A DNA stretch of 64,000 nt from Spongilla lacustris. Lineage: Eukaryota; Porifera; Demospongiae; Spongillida; Spongillidae. This document shows positions 35,826 to 46,201 of this stretch, piece after piece. The DNA lies in contig OX442428.1 in the NCBI GenBank assembly GCA_949361645.1, positions 4,642,179 to 4,706,178 on the forward strand, given 5' to 3'. Under the pieces are notes generated by a model. It did not search any database. It was not told the DNA's origin and worked only from the letters and a program-made list of their open reading frames with translations. The stretch's first letter is position 1, and every line of letters begins with the position of its first letter. A program made the position numbers and the translations under genes.

Positions 35826-36800
35826 CAGAGAGTTGGAGTGAACCTTAAGGCAGATAGCCATAGCCATGAGAGCAGTGTAGGAGTTGGAATGGACCCTATG
35901 GCACACAGCTACGAAACACCCCACAACAAAAAGCTATGGGTTAACCATATGTTGAGTACCCCATAGCAAACACCTATGAAGTGGACACTATGGCAGATAG
36001 CCATAGCTATCAGAGCAGTATAGTATGGAGCAGTGTAGTATGGAGTTCGAGTGGAGCCTATGACACACAGCACCCCACAGCAAAAACCTAGGGGTATGTC
36101 GCTCATAAAGTGGACCCAGCCATAGCTAACAGCTGCAGTGTATGGAGTTGGAGTGGACTCTAAGGCTATGGCACACAGCCCTCTACATTGTTGTACAGTT
36201 TTTTGTATGGCAGTGAACCCATGCTGTGTACTTTGTACATGTAGTAGCATGGGTTCACTTCCGTGGTGAAAGTCATTGATAGCCCTATCCACTGATTTAG
36301 GTTGTTCCTATTGCAAAGGTTTTTAGAGATGTACTAAAAAACAGTAACGACGTACATGTAAGTACAAGAGTTGCACTTGAACACTACACTAAGCATGTAG
36401 CGTCCACTCCATAGCAGACGAATACTAGGGTCTGTTTGATGCACGTGGATTTTACATACGATCCACTCCATAGGTGTGTTTGCTTTGATGTATTCGACAA
36501 AGGGTTATAGGGTTAACCCCCTAGCTTTTAAATGTCGGGTAGGTCCACACCAACTCCATAAGTATTAGGTACTCACCATACAGTTAACCTCATAACCTTT
36601 TGCTGTGTGAGCACTTTGTAGCTGTATGGTCCAGTCCAACTACATACACTTCTCCGACAGCTATGTCTATCTGTCATGAAATCCATTTTATAGGTGTTTG
36701 CTATGGGATACTCGACATAGGGTTAGCCCCATAGCTTGTTGTGGTAGAATGCTTCGAAGCTGGGTCCACTCCAAGTCTCTAACTCCACAGGTACATGTAT
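35826..36800. repeat. Dispersed fragments of the ~145-bp satellite, in both orientations
   Basis: 35826-36200 holds about three degenerate plus-orientation copies of the unit tandemly arrayed at 59635-61230 (CCCATAGCAAACACCTATGAA, GGCAGATAGCCATAGCTATC, GAGTTGGAGTGGA). 36400-36790 holds minus-orientation fragments (GTGTTTGCTATGGGATACTC, GGGTTAGCCCCATAGC). The 59.6 kb array and this intron thus share a sequence family 23 kb apart. Confidence 0.8.
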
Positions 36801-36916
36801 TTCTTCTGTGATGTTCATTCCACAGCCTTAATTATTAGGCTGTGAAATTCACTGCATCTTAGATATATAAATAGTCTTCTTCGCACTGGGCTGTTCGAAA
36901 TCGTCCGCAGTCAGAC

Positions 36917-37011
36917 CTGCCAACTCTCACGCATTTCATGGGAGACTCACGCATTCACAGCGGAGCCACTCTCACGCACTTTCGCTAGCTATGTCCATTC
37001 TCACGCATATC
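36917..37011. repeat. Cluster of CTCACGCA motifs
   Basis: CTCACGCA occurs four times within ~80 bases (ACTCTCACGCATTTC, GACTCACGCATTC, CACTCTCACGCACTTT, CATTCTCACGCATATC). It looks like a small dispersed repeat immediately left of the next foldback. Confidence 0.5.
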
Positions 37012-37985
37012 CTTCTACGTCTTTGCAGAAATATTTTAACACCGCATCCATGAGAAACACGGGGAAATTTAGTCAATTTTGGGGCAAACTGAAAAACAAT
37101 TAATTCCCTCTAGAAAGCATTGGTTTGAGATGCAAAAACAAAAGGAATCTGCCTCATAATGGTGCATGTAATGAAATCTCCATGCACAGATATACCATTG
37201 GCTCAAAATGTCACAGATTGCATAGTTGAGTGGTTCTAGCTTTTTCGCGTAAGAGACCTGAACAGACTTTTTTAAAGAACATATTCCTTCTAGAGTGTTA
37301 CAAAAATTGCATAAAACCTATATGAAATGTTGTGAAAATGGTTTAAAATTGAGGCTCTAAGTTAAATACAGTAATCATCTCTCAAGGTACATGTAGGAGT
37401 GATATGCAGAAAACGGCATTACCACCAGTGAATTGTTGCGTGGGCAGACTTCAAGAATCTTTCTTCCCGTCTTACTAGATAACAGACCATGACTCTATCC
37501 AAGCAGGTACAGACTGGGTTTGTTGGTTAAGCTTGCTAAACTTGCCTCTGCTGGCAGTATGAATGGACGGACCATGAGCCATGCCATATCGCGAGCAAAA
37601 ATGTCTTGTAACTTACTGCTGCAAAATGAGTACAATAGAAGCTTGAAAAAAGAAGAAAAAAAATGATGCACCCTCCTATAGTTGTGTAACCATGTTTAAA
37701 ATGCAGTAATACACAAGATAAACATGACCCAGTAAACTGTACCCAAGGGCATTTTCCACATCTAAAACTTGGTACCGGTTCGACCTTTTCGTGCAACAGG
37801 GAGTCATTTATATAAGACCATTCCAAAAAAAGTATAAATTACTCTTTACAAATGGGTAACCTTTCTGATTATATATTCTTTCCAACCAAAAAATTATCGG
37901 AGGGAATATTCAATATCCACAATGCCCCCAAATTTCCCCGCGTTTCTCAGGGATGCGGTGTTATTTTATTACTTCTGTCTTCGTT
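37012..37985. mobile_element. Foldback element, ~970 bp with ~120-bp ends
   Basis: TTAACACCGCATCCATGAGA and ACACGGGGAAATTT (37037-37072) are mirrored by AAATTTCCCCGCG and TTTCTCAGGGATGCGGTGTT (37929-37967). Weaker matches extend inward (AATTCCCTCTAGAAAGCATT / TCGGAGGGAATATT). The centre is unrelated DNA without a gene. Located in the receptor gene intron. Confidence 0.65.
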
Positions 37986-38407
37986 TAACCATAGAGTTGA
38001 AGGATTGGGAACTGTGCACGTGATACATAGACTTGCGCGACGACTCGAATGTTGATTGTGTATTTAGTTAACTTGCTTGTTGTACATCAACTGTATTTTT
38101 GAAAGTAATGGCCTTTTAATCATCACCTGTGATAGAGTTGTGCGCGGCTATGTTAATGTAGGTAGTTCCAAAGCGGAAAGTTTATCATCTTTGATGCTCA
38201 TGCATTACAACCCTAAAATTGCCCATTCTTCCACAAAATCATGCCCAAGCTCAAGCAAGTTATCAAAGCACAGTTGGCAGGTCTGTGCAGTACAACATTA
38301 CATGCACCGCCTTACAACAAAGTCTGGGGACTGTACATAGAACCATCAAATCACATGACTTTATTTCCTCCAGCTGTGGTGGTGGATATGCCCCAGCCCA
38401 CAGGATG

Positions 38408-38805
38408 TAGTTTAATATTCATGTACTCCGGGGAATGGAAACAGTTTCGTCTTTATATAAAGGCGCGATTCAAGCAGTTACTTTGCAAAGCCATATCTCC
38501 GTAACAGGTAACATAAAATTTAACGAATGGATAGGTATAGCCCTACATCGATTTGATTACTCCTACCTAAAGTTATGGCGGGTTTGAACCCGGTGGGGTA
38601 TCGAACGTTGCAATTATTGGCTCGGAGCAAGTGCAAGATTCCAAATTGTGTTTTACCATAGAGATATGAAGTGTTGAAAATAGAAAGTCAATCTCGTTTA
38701 GCATTCGGAAGATATAGCGATTCAAACAAAAAGCATTTTTATAACACAAATATTTTATAATGTTATAAAGCATAGGAAGTTTTCGCAGAAACTGTCCCAT
38801 TTAAT
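38408..38805 (+). mobile_element. Solo half-copy of the inner foldback module
   Basis: ATTCATGTACTCCGGGGAAT, TATATAAAGGCGCGATTCAA, CTCCGTAACAGGTAACAT, GGTTTGAACCCGGTGGGGTA and GGAAGATATAGCG follow the order seen in 3950-4325. It ends near AAACTGTCCC, resembling the terminal GACACTGTCCC of foldback family 1. It has no G-rich satellite attached. Confidence 0.75.
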
Positions 38806-39845
38806 TCTAAATAACATCACTGCTACTTTGAGTTATGTTCAAAAGTAGATAAATGGTTTTACATAGGAAAGTTTCTTAGGCTACATGTAAATGGTGGTTG
38901 TATGGGGCGAGATAAAATGTACAAAAATAGGTTCCGTCTTTTGGAAATCCCAATGTTTCAGATCTTGTCCGAACCACTTGTGAGCTCTGTCATACAGAAA
39001 GCGATGCCAAATTTGCAAAGGGATCAGTAAATCTTCATCCAATTGTACAACTTTGTCTTCTGCAAGCTAATATAAATCTTGAGCTTGCTATTTCTATGTT
39101 ACCTGGATACATATATATATAGGCAGGACATTTTCATTTAGCACAAATTGGGGGGGGGGGGCATTTTACCTTAGAAGGAGACATTTTGCCCTAGTGTAGA
39201 ATATCTGGGGAGACATTTTCCACTAATGTGCACAGAGGGACAATTTACACTCTCACAACGGTTTAGGAACTGATTGCTTGTGTATCTTCCTCATTAACTA
39301 TCCTGTCCAGTGTTATTAATTGTATTTGCGCGTGATTATTATTACCCTCGTTGAATCATACTTTGGAAATATTGAGTGTGTGTGTGTGTCTACTGAACAA
39401 ATCCACGTCGATGGAGTGCCACCTGAATTTCTCTACACAGGTGTACTTTTTTATTAATGATTGCACAATGCAAGAATTTGAAAGAGAAAATTACCTGGGC
39501 ATAGGACTGACAAGATTGGAGGGGTGGCAGTGTGTTTAGTGGCTCAGGGCTGGTAAGAGGCCCACTCCTGTGCTACTTCAGTTGATTTTTCACATTTCTA
39601 ACCACATACAGAATATTCTTGAGTAGAACAGACGCATTAATGTAAATACATCCTGGAATACAATACCTGAGGATGTGTTTAGTAGTTTAAAGTTTAGACT
39701 CCATACGACTATTGAAATGTCTACTTCCACATTTGGTATAGTGATGGGCCTTGCTTTCATGTTCATGCATACACATGTACATGTAGATGTGATTCAGCTA
39801 AAAAAAGAGACAACTATATTTTATTGCACTTTGACCATCTTACAG

Positions 39846-39953
39846 TTTTTGATGACCTGCTTTTACCAGCATCACTAATATCTGCAAAGGCTACACTCAT
39901 TCGAGCTTCTACAATATCCACTACCACCGACATGCTATCGCCATCAGGGTCAT
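39846..39953 (+). CDS. Receptor gene exon: Ser/Thr-rich juxtamembrane stalk
   Basis: The exon is 108 bases between a GACCATCTTACAG acceptor and a CAT/GTGAGT donor, phase 1 on both sides. It encodes ~36 residues including SLISAKATLIRASTISTTTD, a flexible and possibly O-glycosylated stalk. The split Tyr codon (T/AT) joins cleanly to the next exon. Small exon called mainly on splice signals, matching phase and composition. Confidence 0.6.
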
Positions 39954-40149
39954 GTGAGTTATGAGGGCGAAGGGATGGGATGCGATGGGATGGGGGATAT
40001 TGTGTTGTGATGTGTACTGTTGTCATTATTTACCCAACGATGGGCTCTAAATAATGCCTTCCATGCATACATGATTTCAGTTCACACCTAAAACAGTTAA
40101 TGATAATATGTAAAATGTCATGCATTTCCCACAAATTAACCTCTTACAG

Positions 40150-40424
40150 ATTCAGCTACATCTACCCTGACAGCAGACAGTTGCACACCTGCAGCTGGTT
40201 TTGCATTTTGCACATTTGATAATTCATTCATTGGATTTGTAGTTGGTATTTCTGTCTCTGTCAGCTTTGTGGTTTCCTTTCTTGGAATGTTGGTGGCTTG
40301 TATTCTCTGCTACATTTTAAGAAGGTCCAAAGAATCATACAAACCAAGTTCACATGTCGATCTTGCCAGAATGTATGATGAGGTGGTCACTAATAAGAAG
40401 ACGAATGGGGATGTCATTGAGTGA
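40150..40424 (+). CDS. Receptor gene last exon: transmembrane helix and cytoplasmic tail
   Basis: The acceptor CCTCTTACAG precedes 275 bases ending in TGA at 40422-40424. It encodes a short extracellular piece with two cysteines, a ~30-residue hydrophobic helix (about 40227-40319; GFVVGISVSVSFVVSFLG), a stop-transfer RRSK, and a 35-residue tail with one YKPS and one MYDEVV tyrosine context. Type I membrane topology is therefore predicted. The tail is too short for a kinase. Signalling partners are unknown; the tyrosine motifs could recruit SH2 adaptors (inference). Confidence 0.8.
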
Positions 40425-40546
40425 AGTGCAAACATTACATATGTGACAGAACAAGTGTACATGTAGTGATATTATTGAGTCATGTCACATGTGCATTGCA
40501 TGAATTTGTAAGTTGTATTTTTCTTACTAGGCTATTAAAAAACAAA

Positions 40547-40591
40547 ATGTTACAACAGACCAATGGAGAGATGTTACAACAGACCAATGGA
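40547..40591. repeat. Short tandem duplication in receptor 3' region
   Basis: TGTTACAACAGACCAATGGAGAGA is followed at once by a second copy. It lies downstream of the receptor stop codon. Confidence 0.85.
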
Positions 40592-40696
40592 GAGTCAGCA
40601 TACACTGCTAGGTGCAGTACGTCCTTAGTGCATCCTCCCTTCTCATCAATCCCTCCTCTTAAGAAAATGATATGCACTTGTCCACATTTACATTTG

Positions 40697-41026
40697 TAGT
40701 GAAAAAAATTTGTTACAAGATATAAAAATTTAATTTTAAAAATAAAATTGGTGATGTAGGATTTGTAGCAGCACTTGAGTAAAAAGTAAGGAAACAAGGA
40801 ATTACAAATATTATGCATTCATTAAATTATAAATATTACATACCTACATTTAGCACAGAATTTCAGGCAGGTAATTTGCTAAATAATGTAGGTCTGTAAT
40901 ATTTATAATTTAATGAATGCATAATATCCGTAATTCCTTGTTTCCTTACTTTTTACTCAAGTGCTGTCTACAAATCCTACATCACCAATTTTATTTTAAT
41001 CAAATTTTTATATCTTGTTTCACTCC
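40697..41026. mobile_element. Foldback element, ~330 bp, at the receptor 3' end
   Basis: The left arm (GTTACAAGATATAAAAATTT, CACTTGAGTAAAAAGTAAGG, ATGCATTCATTAAATTATAA) is mirrored by the right arm (TTATAATTTAATGAATGCAT, CCTTACTTTTTACTCAAGTG, AAATTTTTATATCTTGTTTC). The arms are ~155 bp and highly similar around a ~20-bp centre near 40865. Confidence 0.9.
40741..40746 (+). terminator. Candidate polyadenylation signal AATAAA
   Basis: AATAAA lies 317 bases downstream of the receptor stop codon; an ATTAAA variant lies earlier at 40534-40539. AATAAA falls inside the next foldback element, so it may have been brought in by it. Confidence 0.35.
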
Positions 41027-41760
41027 TTTCTTTCCCCAAGGTGGGTTCGTACTTACACGTTGCATGCATGCATGAGAGCAAACAAAGAAAAAAGGGCAAC
41101 CTTAAAATATAATATAGAGCATCACATCACAGCAGTATAGGACAGTTTGATCTGCTCACTTGCTATCGACATTAAATCACATAATAATCAAACAATTTCT
41201 TTCTTTTAGACAGCTAAGTATCTGAACTGGCATGTGAGCAACACCCAGTCTCTCAGCCAGGTTATTTTGAAAGGCGAGGGGACCCCTATAAAAGAAGTAG
41301 TAGTAGTGGAGGAACAAAATATTATGCTCAGACCACAAATGCCCTTACCCAGGCTCCAACCAGAGCATCATGATATTTAATGCCATTTTCTAATGCCTAG
41401 CCTAACACGCTTTTCATTAAACCGCTATGGATTACCAGCAACCAAAATTGGTTTATCAGGATCAACCTAAGCATAGCCCCCCCCCCCCCCCCCCCCCCCC
41501 CCGTCATGAAACTATCCTCACATGATTCAAAGCCCTCTTCTCTTGACTGAAGGTAAGCATGCATTTTCCATCAGGATTAATCACCTTAAATGTCTGTCCT
41601 TGATGTGAGGATGTATATGTTTAAGCAATTGGTCAATCACACCAAAGATGCTTACCAGATTGCTTGCCATTTTCATATGTGGTGGGCAAAAGGACCACCA
41701 CTGAGTACAGCACAGAATAGGTCTACCATCATGGCCAAACTGTATGTCCATTATACCCAG
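41027..41760. other. Intergenic stretch with a 26-C homopolymer
   Basis: A run of 26 C residues occupies 41477-41502. Otherwise I see only ordinary AT-rich sequence and no gene. Confidence 0.5.
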
Positions 41761-42005
41761 CTGTGAGGGAGGAGGATGGGAAGTGACGGGAGGATGGGAA
41801 GGGAGGAGGGGAAGGGAGGAGGGGAAGGGAGGGAGGAGGGGAAGGGAGGAGGGGAAGGGAGGGAGGAGGGGAAGGGAGGAGGGGAAGGGAGGGAGGAGGG
41901 GAAGGGAGAAGAGAAGGGGAGAGGAGGGGAAGGGAGATGAGAAAGGGGAGAGGGGGGGAAGGGAGAAGGGAAGGGAGGAGAGTTGATGAGATAGGAGGGA
42001 AGAGG
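41761..42005. repeat. Purine-only GGAGGGGAAGGGA tract
   Basis: About 245 bases of nearly pure purine on the plus strand, with a GGGAGGAGGGGAAGGGAGGA-type unit. It can form G-quadruplex or triplex DNA. Open frames through it are low-complexity artefacts. Confidence 0.92.
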
Positions 42006-43572
42006 ACGAGCAAAAGAGGGGATAGCAAGCACAACATCACGCCTGTATATATAGCTCGGCAACATATCCGTGGGACATAGCACACATAAACATACACATA
42101 CACCCACCCTTCCAGAGTTGTCTACTCCTCATCCTGGTAGGATGGTGTTCCCTTTCCTCTTCTCCATCTCCACCTAATAACATTGGCCAAGAACAGCTCA
42201 CAACTGGAAGACACACATATATGTATGAAAACAATATACCTTCCCCTGAGCAGCAGTGCTTGTGGCCATGTAACAAAACTTTGTACCAACTACTATGGGG
42301 TTAGTTCCAAGGATGCTCTATCATGGGAGAGACATGAGTGGGGTAACCAGTGCAGCTTGAATGAACATGCAACACCTGATTTGCTCTGGTCAGTCTGGTG
42401 GGGACCACCAGTGGACACGCATTTGTGAAGGATATTCCCGTTGATAGAGGAGCAACCATGCATGCACTGAACAGAACTCACTTATAAATGGTCCTACCAG
42501 CAGGCCATCGGCCAGCTTGCATAGCGTACTGAACTTATAATACGGGGGGGGGGAGATGCAAATAACATTGTAACTCGCAGACGACTCGCAAGAACACACG
42601 CAAAGGATATACCATTCCCTTGTGTGTGAATAAACATGGACATATTGCACCCAAACGGTATACTCCTACCTCGTAGGATTTCTTTACCTTTGGATTTGCC
42701 TGATATTATTGAGCTTGTTTGGAGGCTAAAATCAGTTCTCAATTTTGATCGTAGTAGGCCTTCACGCTATCCTTACGTTCCGGATCAAGCCAGTATAACC
42801 GTCACGTCAAAACTTTTAGAAAGAAAAGAAATGGGTACTATACACGTGTTTCTGGTGCAGTCCCTGGTGCTTCAGTGGTTTCTGACCTCAACATCAACCA
42901 CAAGTTACTGCTGGATCTCCCTTTTATGGCTTCCAAGGCTAACGGCTAAAGATCGAAATTGTGTTCAGTATAACTCAAATTCGGAAAGTTATAGTACCAA
43001 ACAAATTCGGCAGAAAGTTTCTAACTTGTCTCCTACAGTTCCTTTTCAAAACGGCGAACATTGCACTTCAATCATGACGAAGATACAGTGCAATAAACCT
43101 CTTATCCGAGCGAATCTTATCTTATCAGATCCAGATGGAGAAACTTTTTTTAGGTTCGAGTGTGGGAACGAGAGCGTTATCTCTGTTGTCCGAGCTTTTT
43201 AAGCGTCGGCAGTTTTACTACATCGTAGGTAATCGACTGCTGTATCCAAATACGCTCGCTAAAGTCCAACTGTACTGATTCTGAGGTGCAACGGCAACAG
43301 TGGAATCCGGTGTTTTGCTAATCGTATTCATGACACTTCAAATCCTACATAGGACCTACTAATGTAGGTCCTGATTGTGCAACACCCACCGTTGTATATT
43401 ATTAATAATCGATTGCATATGTTTATACTAGTCCAATGCAAGAGAAAGCGACTCATTCAGAATGTTTGAGCTCGAGTGTATATAGACCTTTTTCATGTGT
43501 CACAAGATAATTAACCAGATCACGTGTAATACTGGTGGCGGCCATCTTGGTGCACAGGAAGTGATTGTAGCT
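42006..43572. other. Intergenic stretch with weak coding fragments
   Basis: A 188-codon plus-strand frame (42636-43202) begins plausibly (MDILHPNGILLPRRISLPLD) but after ~70 codons the neighbouring frame looks more protein-like (SGAVPGASVVSDLNINHKLL), so this may be a frameshifted relic or two exons. No family recognised. A short hairpin GGACCTACTAATGTAGGTCC lies at ~43351-43370. A YY1-like CCAAGATGGCGGCC (minus strand) lies at ~43539-43552, just upstream of the THAP relic. Confidence 0.3.
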
Positions 43573-44463
43573 ATGGTATTGTGTACAGCTATTGAGTGTT
43601 ACAAGCGTTCTGACCATGACAAAGATGTCTCATTCTATCGAATACCTGCTGTTATCAACCACATTGGAGGTGAGCATGAATGGGAGCTCAGTGAACGACG
43701 AAGAGACGGCTTCCTTGAATCCTTGCTGCTCTTTCAAGGCAAGACATTAATAAAGACGATGCTAGCACTTTATATCGGGAAAACCGGCTGCCCTGTAAGA
43801 CAAATTAAACCCAGATTGGTTACTACGGTGGCCCGGTAGGTCGCGGCTGTCATGACGTGCACATACGCGATTTGCGGACGTGCACACATGCACATCTGGG
43901 ATTTGCGGACTTGCACATACTCAATTTGCGGACGTGCACACATGCACATCTGGGATTTGCGGACTTGCACATACGCGATTTGCGGACTTGCACATACGCG
44001 ATTTGCGGAAGTGCAATTGTTTCCACGTGGTTGCCACGTGGCAACCACGTGGCGAACACGTTGTAACCACGTGGAAACAATTGCACTTCCGCAAATCGCG
44101 TATGTGCAAGTCCGCAAATCCCAGATATGCATATGTGCACGTCCGCAAATTGCGTATGTGCAAGTCCGCAAATCCCAGATGTGCATGTGTGCAAGTCCGC
44201 CAATCGAGTATGTGCAAGTCCGCAAATCCCAGATGTGCATGTGTGCACGTCCGCAAATCGAGTATGTGCAAGTCCGCAAATCCCAGATGTGCATGTGTGC
44301 ACGTCCGCAAATCGCGTATGTGCACGTCATGACAGCCGCGACCTACCGGGCCACCGTAGGTTACCAACCTTGCTTCTTGGTCACTGTAAAAGAGAAAGGG
44401 TACTTTAAAACTGCTGTACGAGGCGTGATGAAACGTCGAAAGGAGCAGCGCAAATGGACATAG
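43573..44463 (+). pseudogene. Decayed THAP-domain gene, interrupted by palindrome
   Basis: THAP domains are C2CH zinc-binding DNA-binding modules, often from P-type transposases. The N-terminal part reads MVLCTAIECYKRSDHDKDVS then FYRIP, giving the first C-x4-C pair and the FxxxP phrase, and continues to ELSERRRDGFL. The frame then shifts twice (LAALSRQDI, then FISGKPAAL and a stop). The second C-x2-H pair is absent. A DKLNPDWL phrase is cut by the element at 43824-44358 and continues as PTLLLGH at 44365. A basic tail (KRRKEQRKW) ends at 44461 in yet another frame. Multiple frameshifts, a stop and an insertion make it a pseudogene. Confidence 0.65.
43824..44358. mobile_element. 535-bp near-perfect palindromic MITE with 6-bp target duplication
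   Basis: Termini TACGGTGGCCCGGTAGGTCG and CGACCTACCGGGCCACCGTA are perfect inverses, and the symmetry runs to a centre near 44045 (CCACGTGG-rich). The arms consist of a GCAAATC/GATTTGC-type minisatellite (GATTTGCGGACTTGCACATA). The element is flanked by GGTTAC at 43818-43823 and again at 44359-44364, an apparent target-site duplication. It interrupts the THAP relic. No transposase. Confidence 0.93.
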
Positions 44464-46190
44464 CAGTTATGCGCTTTGATATCAAAATGGCTGCTGGTCG
44501 CGATGAAGTCCACGAAGAAGAAGTCTGTACATACTGCACTATAGCTTTTGAAGAGGGGGTTGTTGTATTCATAGTCAGACCATCAGGTCTGCTCGCACAT
44601 GCATGTACCTGGTCAAACTAAGCATCACAACACAGCTAAAGTATTACTAGGCATAGCACCTCAAGGTGTATCAAAGTGTTGGGAAGGCTGAGTTAGTGAC
44701 AAATATCCCAAATATCTAACAGAAAACCGGGAGATATATATTTTAGCTGACAGGGGGAAGGGGGGGGGGGTTGGATTTGATATAGCAGATTCTGTTGCAA
44801 CAATGTCAACTCTACATTCCTACACTTACAAGAGATAAAATCTCAACTCTCAGCACTAGAAATTTATGAAACCATGCACAACCATTGCAAATATGAGTAT
44901 ATATTTTGAAAGGGTGATAATTAATGTGAAAACAGAAATACAGTATATTACAAAGTACAATTCATTCAGCCCTTGAGAATGCTTCATCTGCAATATAACA
45001 TATCTTTGTATATTGTGATATACATGCATTTCTTGAACTTAATATGCATCCTTTAATTAATCAGGTAGTGAGAATCGGATGCTCGCATGTACGTCTTTGA
45101 CCCATGCAGCCGCTAATAAACTGAAAGACTTATGAGCTTTCAATTGCTTCGAAGTGATGGGGTTTGTTTGCAGTACTAAATAGGATACCAAATCGTTGGC
45201 ATACAACTCCCCGTTGGATGCCAGCGATTTGGTATTTGGGTGAATTAATAGCAGGATTACCAAGTGCAAGTTCAGCGGAGAATGGGTCCAACCTGTTACT
45301 GATGGTAATCTTGCTGATAGTGTATCATGCCTTAGCATCAGGGTTCAAGTTTTGTAAGCAGAATTAGTCGTCATAAGATGTGGACTTACGCCAGCTGTGC
45401 ACCAAGATGGCAGCTTATGTAAATGACATCACTTTTAATGTAACTTGGTCACATGATGAAAAAGGTCTATACCTTGCGGTTATTTAATTTGTTATCATGT
45501 CTGATACTGCACCCCTTACATATATGGATGTCAGTGTCGCGTCGAAACAAGTTTTGATTTTATAAAGAATTTAAAAATCCTCTGTTAAAATCACTTTTAC
45601 ACCGCGTCCGTGAAATTCGAATGTTTTTTGGTCGAACTCAACTTTCTAAAAATTAGTCGGAACACCCCAATTGTCTGGAAAAGCATATTTTGTATACAGT
45701 TCAACTATCGCCAATACATTTGGCGTTGTTGTCTGCCTTATATCTATCATGGACACTTCCCTGTATGTGTTCAAAGGGACGCGGTTTTAAGTTTCATGGT
45801 CAGAAATTGCATGCCCTCATTAGTAATTCCTGACGCGTTATGAGGTTTTTCCCGTTTCATTACCGTGCACGCGTCCATTGAAATGTACGGAGGATGACAC
45901 TCTTTTGATCACTGTAACTCAGGAAAAGATGCCCATGACAAGGAAAAGGAACTTTATGATGAAGAGGATCATAAGGTATACCTCTGTCGTTAAACAAAAA
46001 AATTAGCCCTCTCCCTGACGCTTCCTCATCAGAATTTCAGTGTTTCCATAGACATCTATGGATTTTGATTTCAAAAATGAGGGTTTTTCAAGACATTTAT
46101 GCTTCCTGACGAAAATCCAAGCTAGATATCAAAAAGGAAAGACTTACTGCTGTTAGTAAAACCATTAGGGCTGGAGTGTGACATATTCTA
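44464..46190. other. Intergenic stretch, no firm gene
   Basis: An ATG at 44487 in good context (CAAAATGGCTGC) opens 45 codons (VHEEEVCTYCTIAFEEG) without recognised family; it might be a downstream exon of the THAP relic. A G run lies at 44761-44771. A small inverted pair ATACCAAATCG / CGATTTGGTAT lies at 45183-45234. Otherwise nothing supported. Confidence 0.3.
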
Positions 46191-46201
46191 ACGTTCATGT
46201 T

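Larger units (their letters stand above)
34974..39845 (+). other. Repeat-filled 4.9 kb intron of the receptor gene
   Basis: Inferred intron between the second FN3 exon and the stalk exon; both edges fit phase 1. It contains hairpins of ATCCTTATTTAA/TTAAATAAGGAT (35369-35403, 35549-35590), satellite fragments (35826-36800), a foldback (37012-37985) and half of the inner palindrome module (38408-38805). I cannot exclude further small exons in it. Confidence 0.6.

Noticed and set aside
38219..38410. Possible extra receptor exon with SVQYNITC-like sequence.
   Set aside because: No matching phase-1 splice sites and no conserved Ig/FN3 pattern; it is adjacent to a repeat module.
41729..42107. Pro/Ser/Leu-rich and Gly/Arg/Glu-rich frames at the GA tract.
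   Set aside because: Low-complexity translations of a purine repeat.
43852..44463. Open frames of Cys/Ala-rich repeats across the 535-bp palindrome on both strands.
   Set aside because: Palindromic minisatellite sequence yields mirrored frames; the DNA is a MITE.
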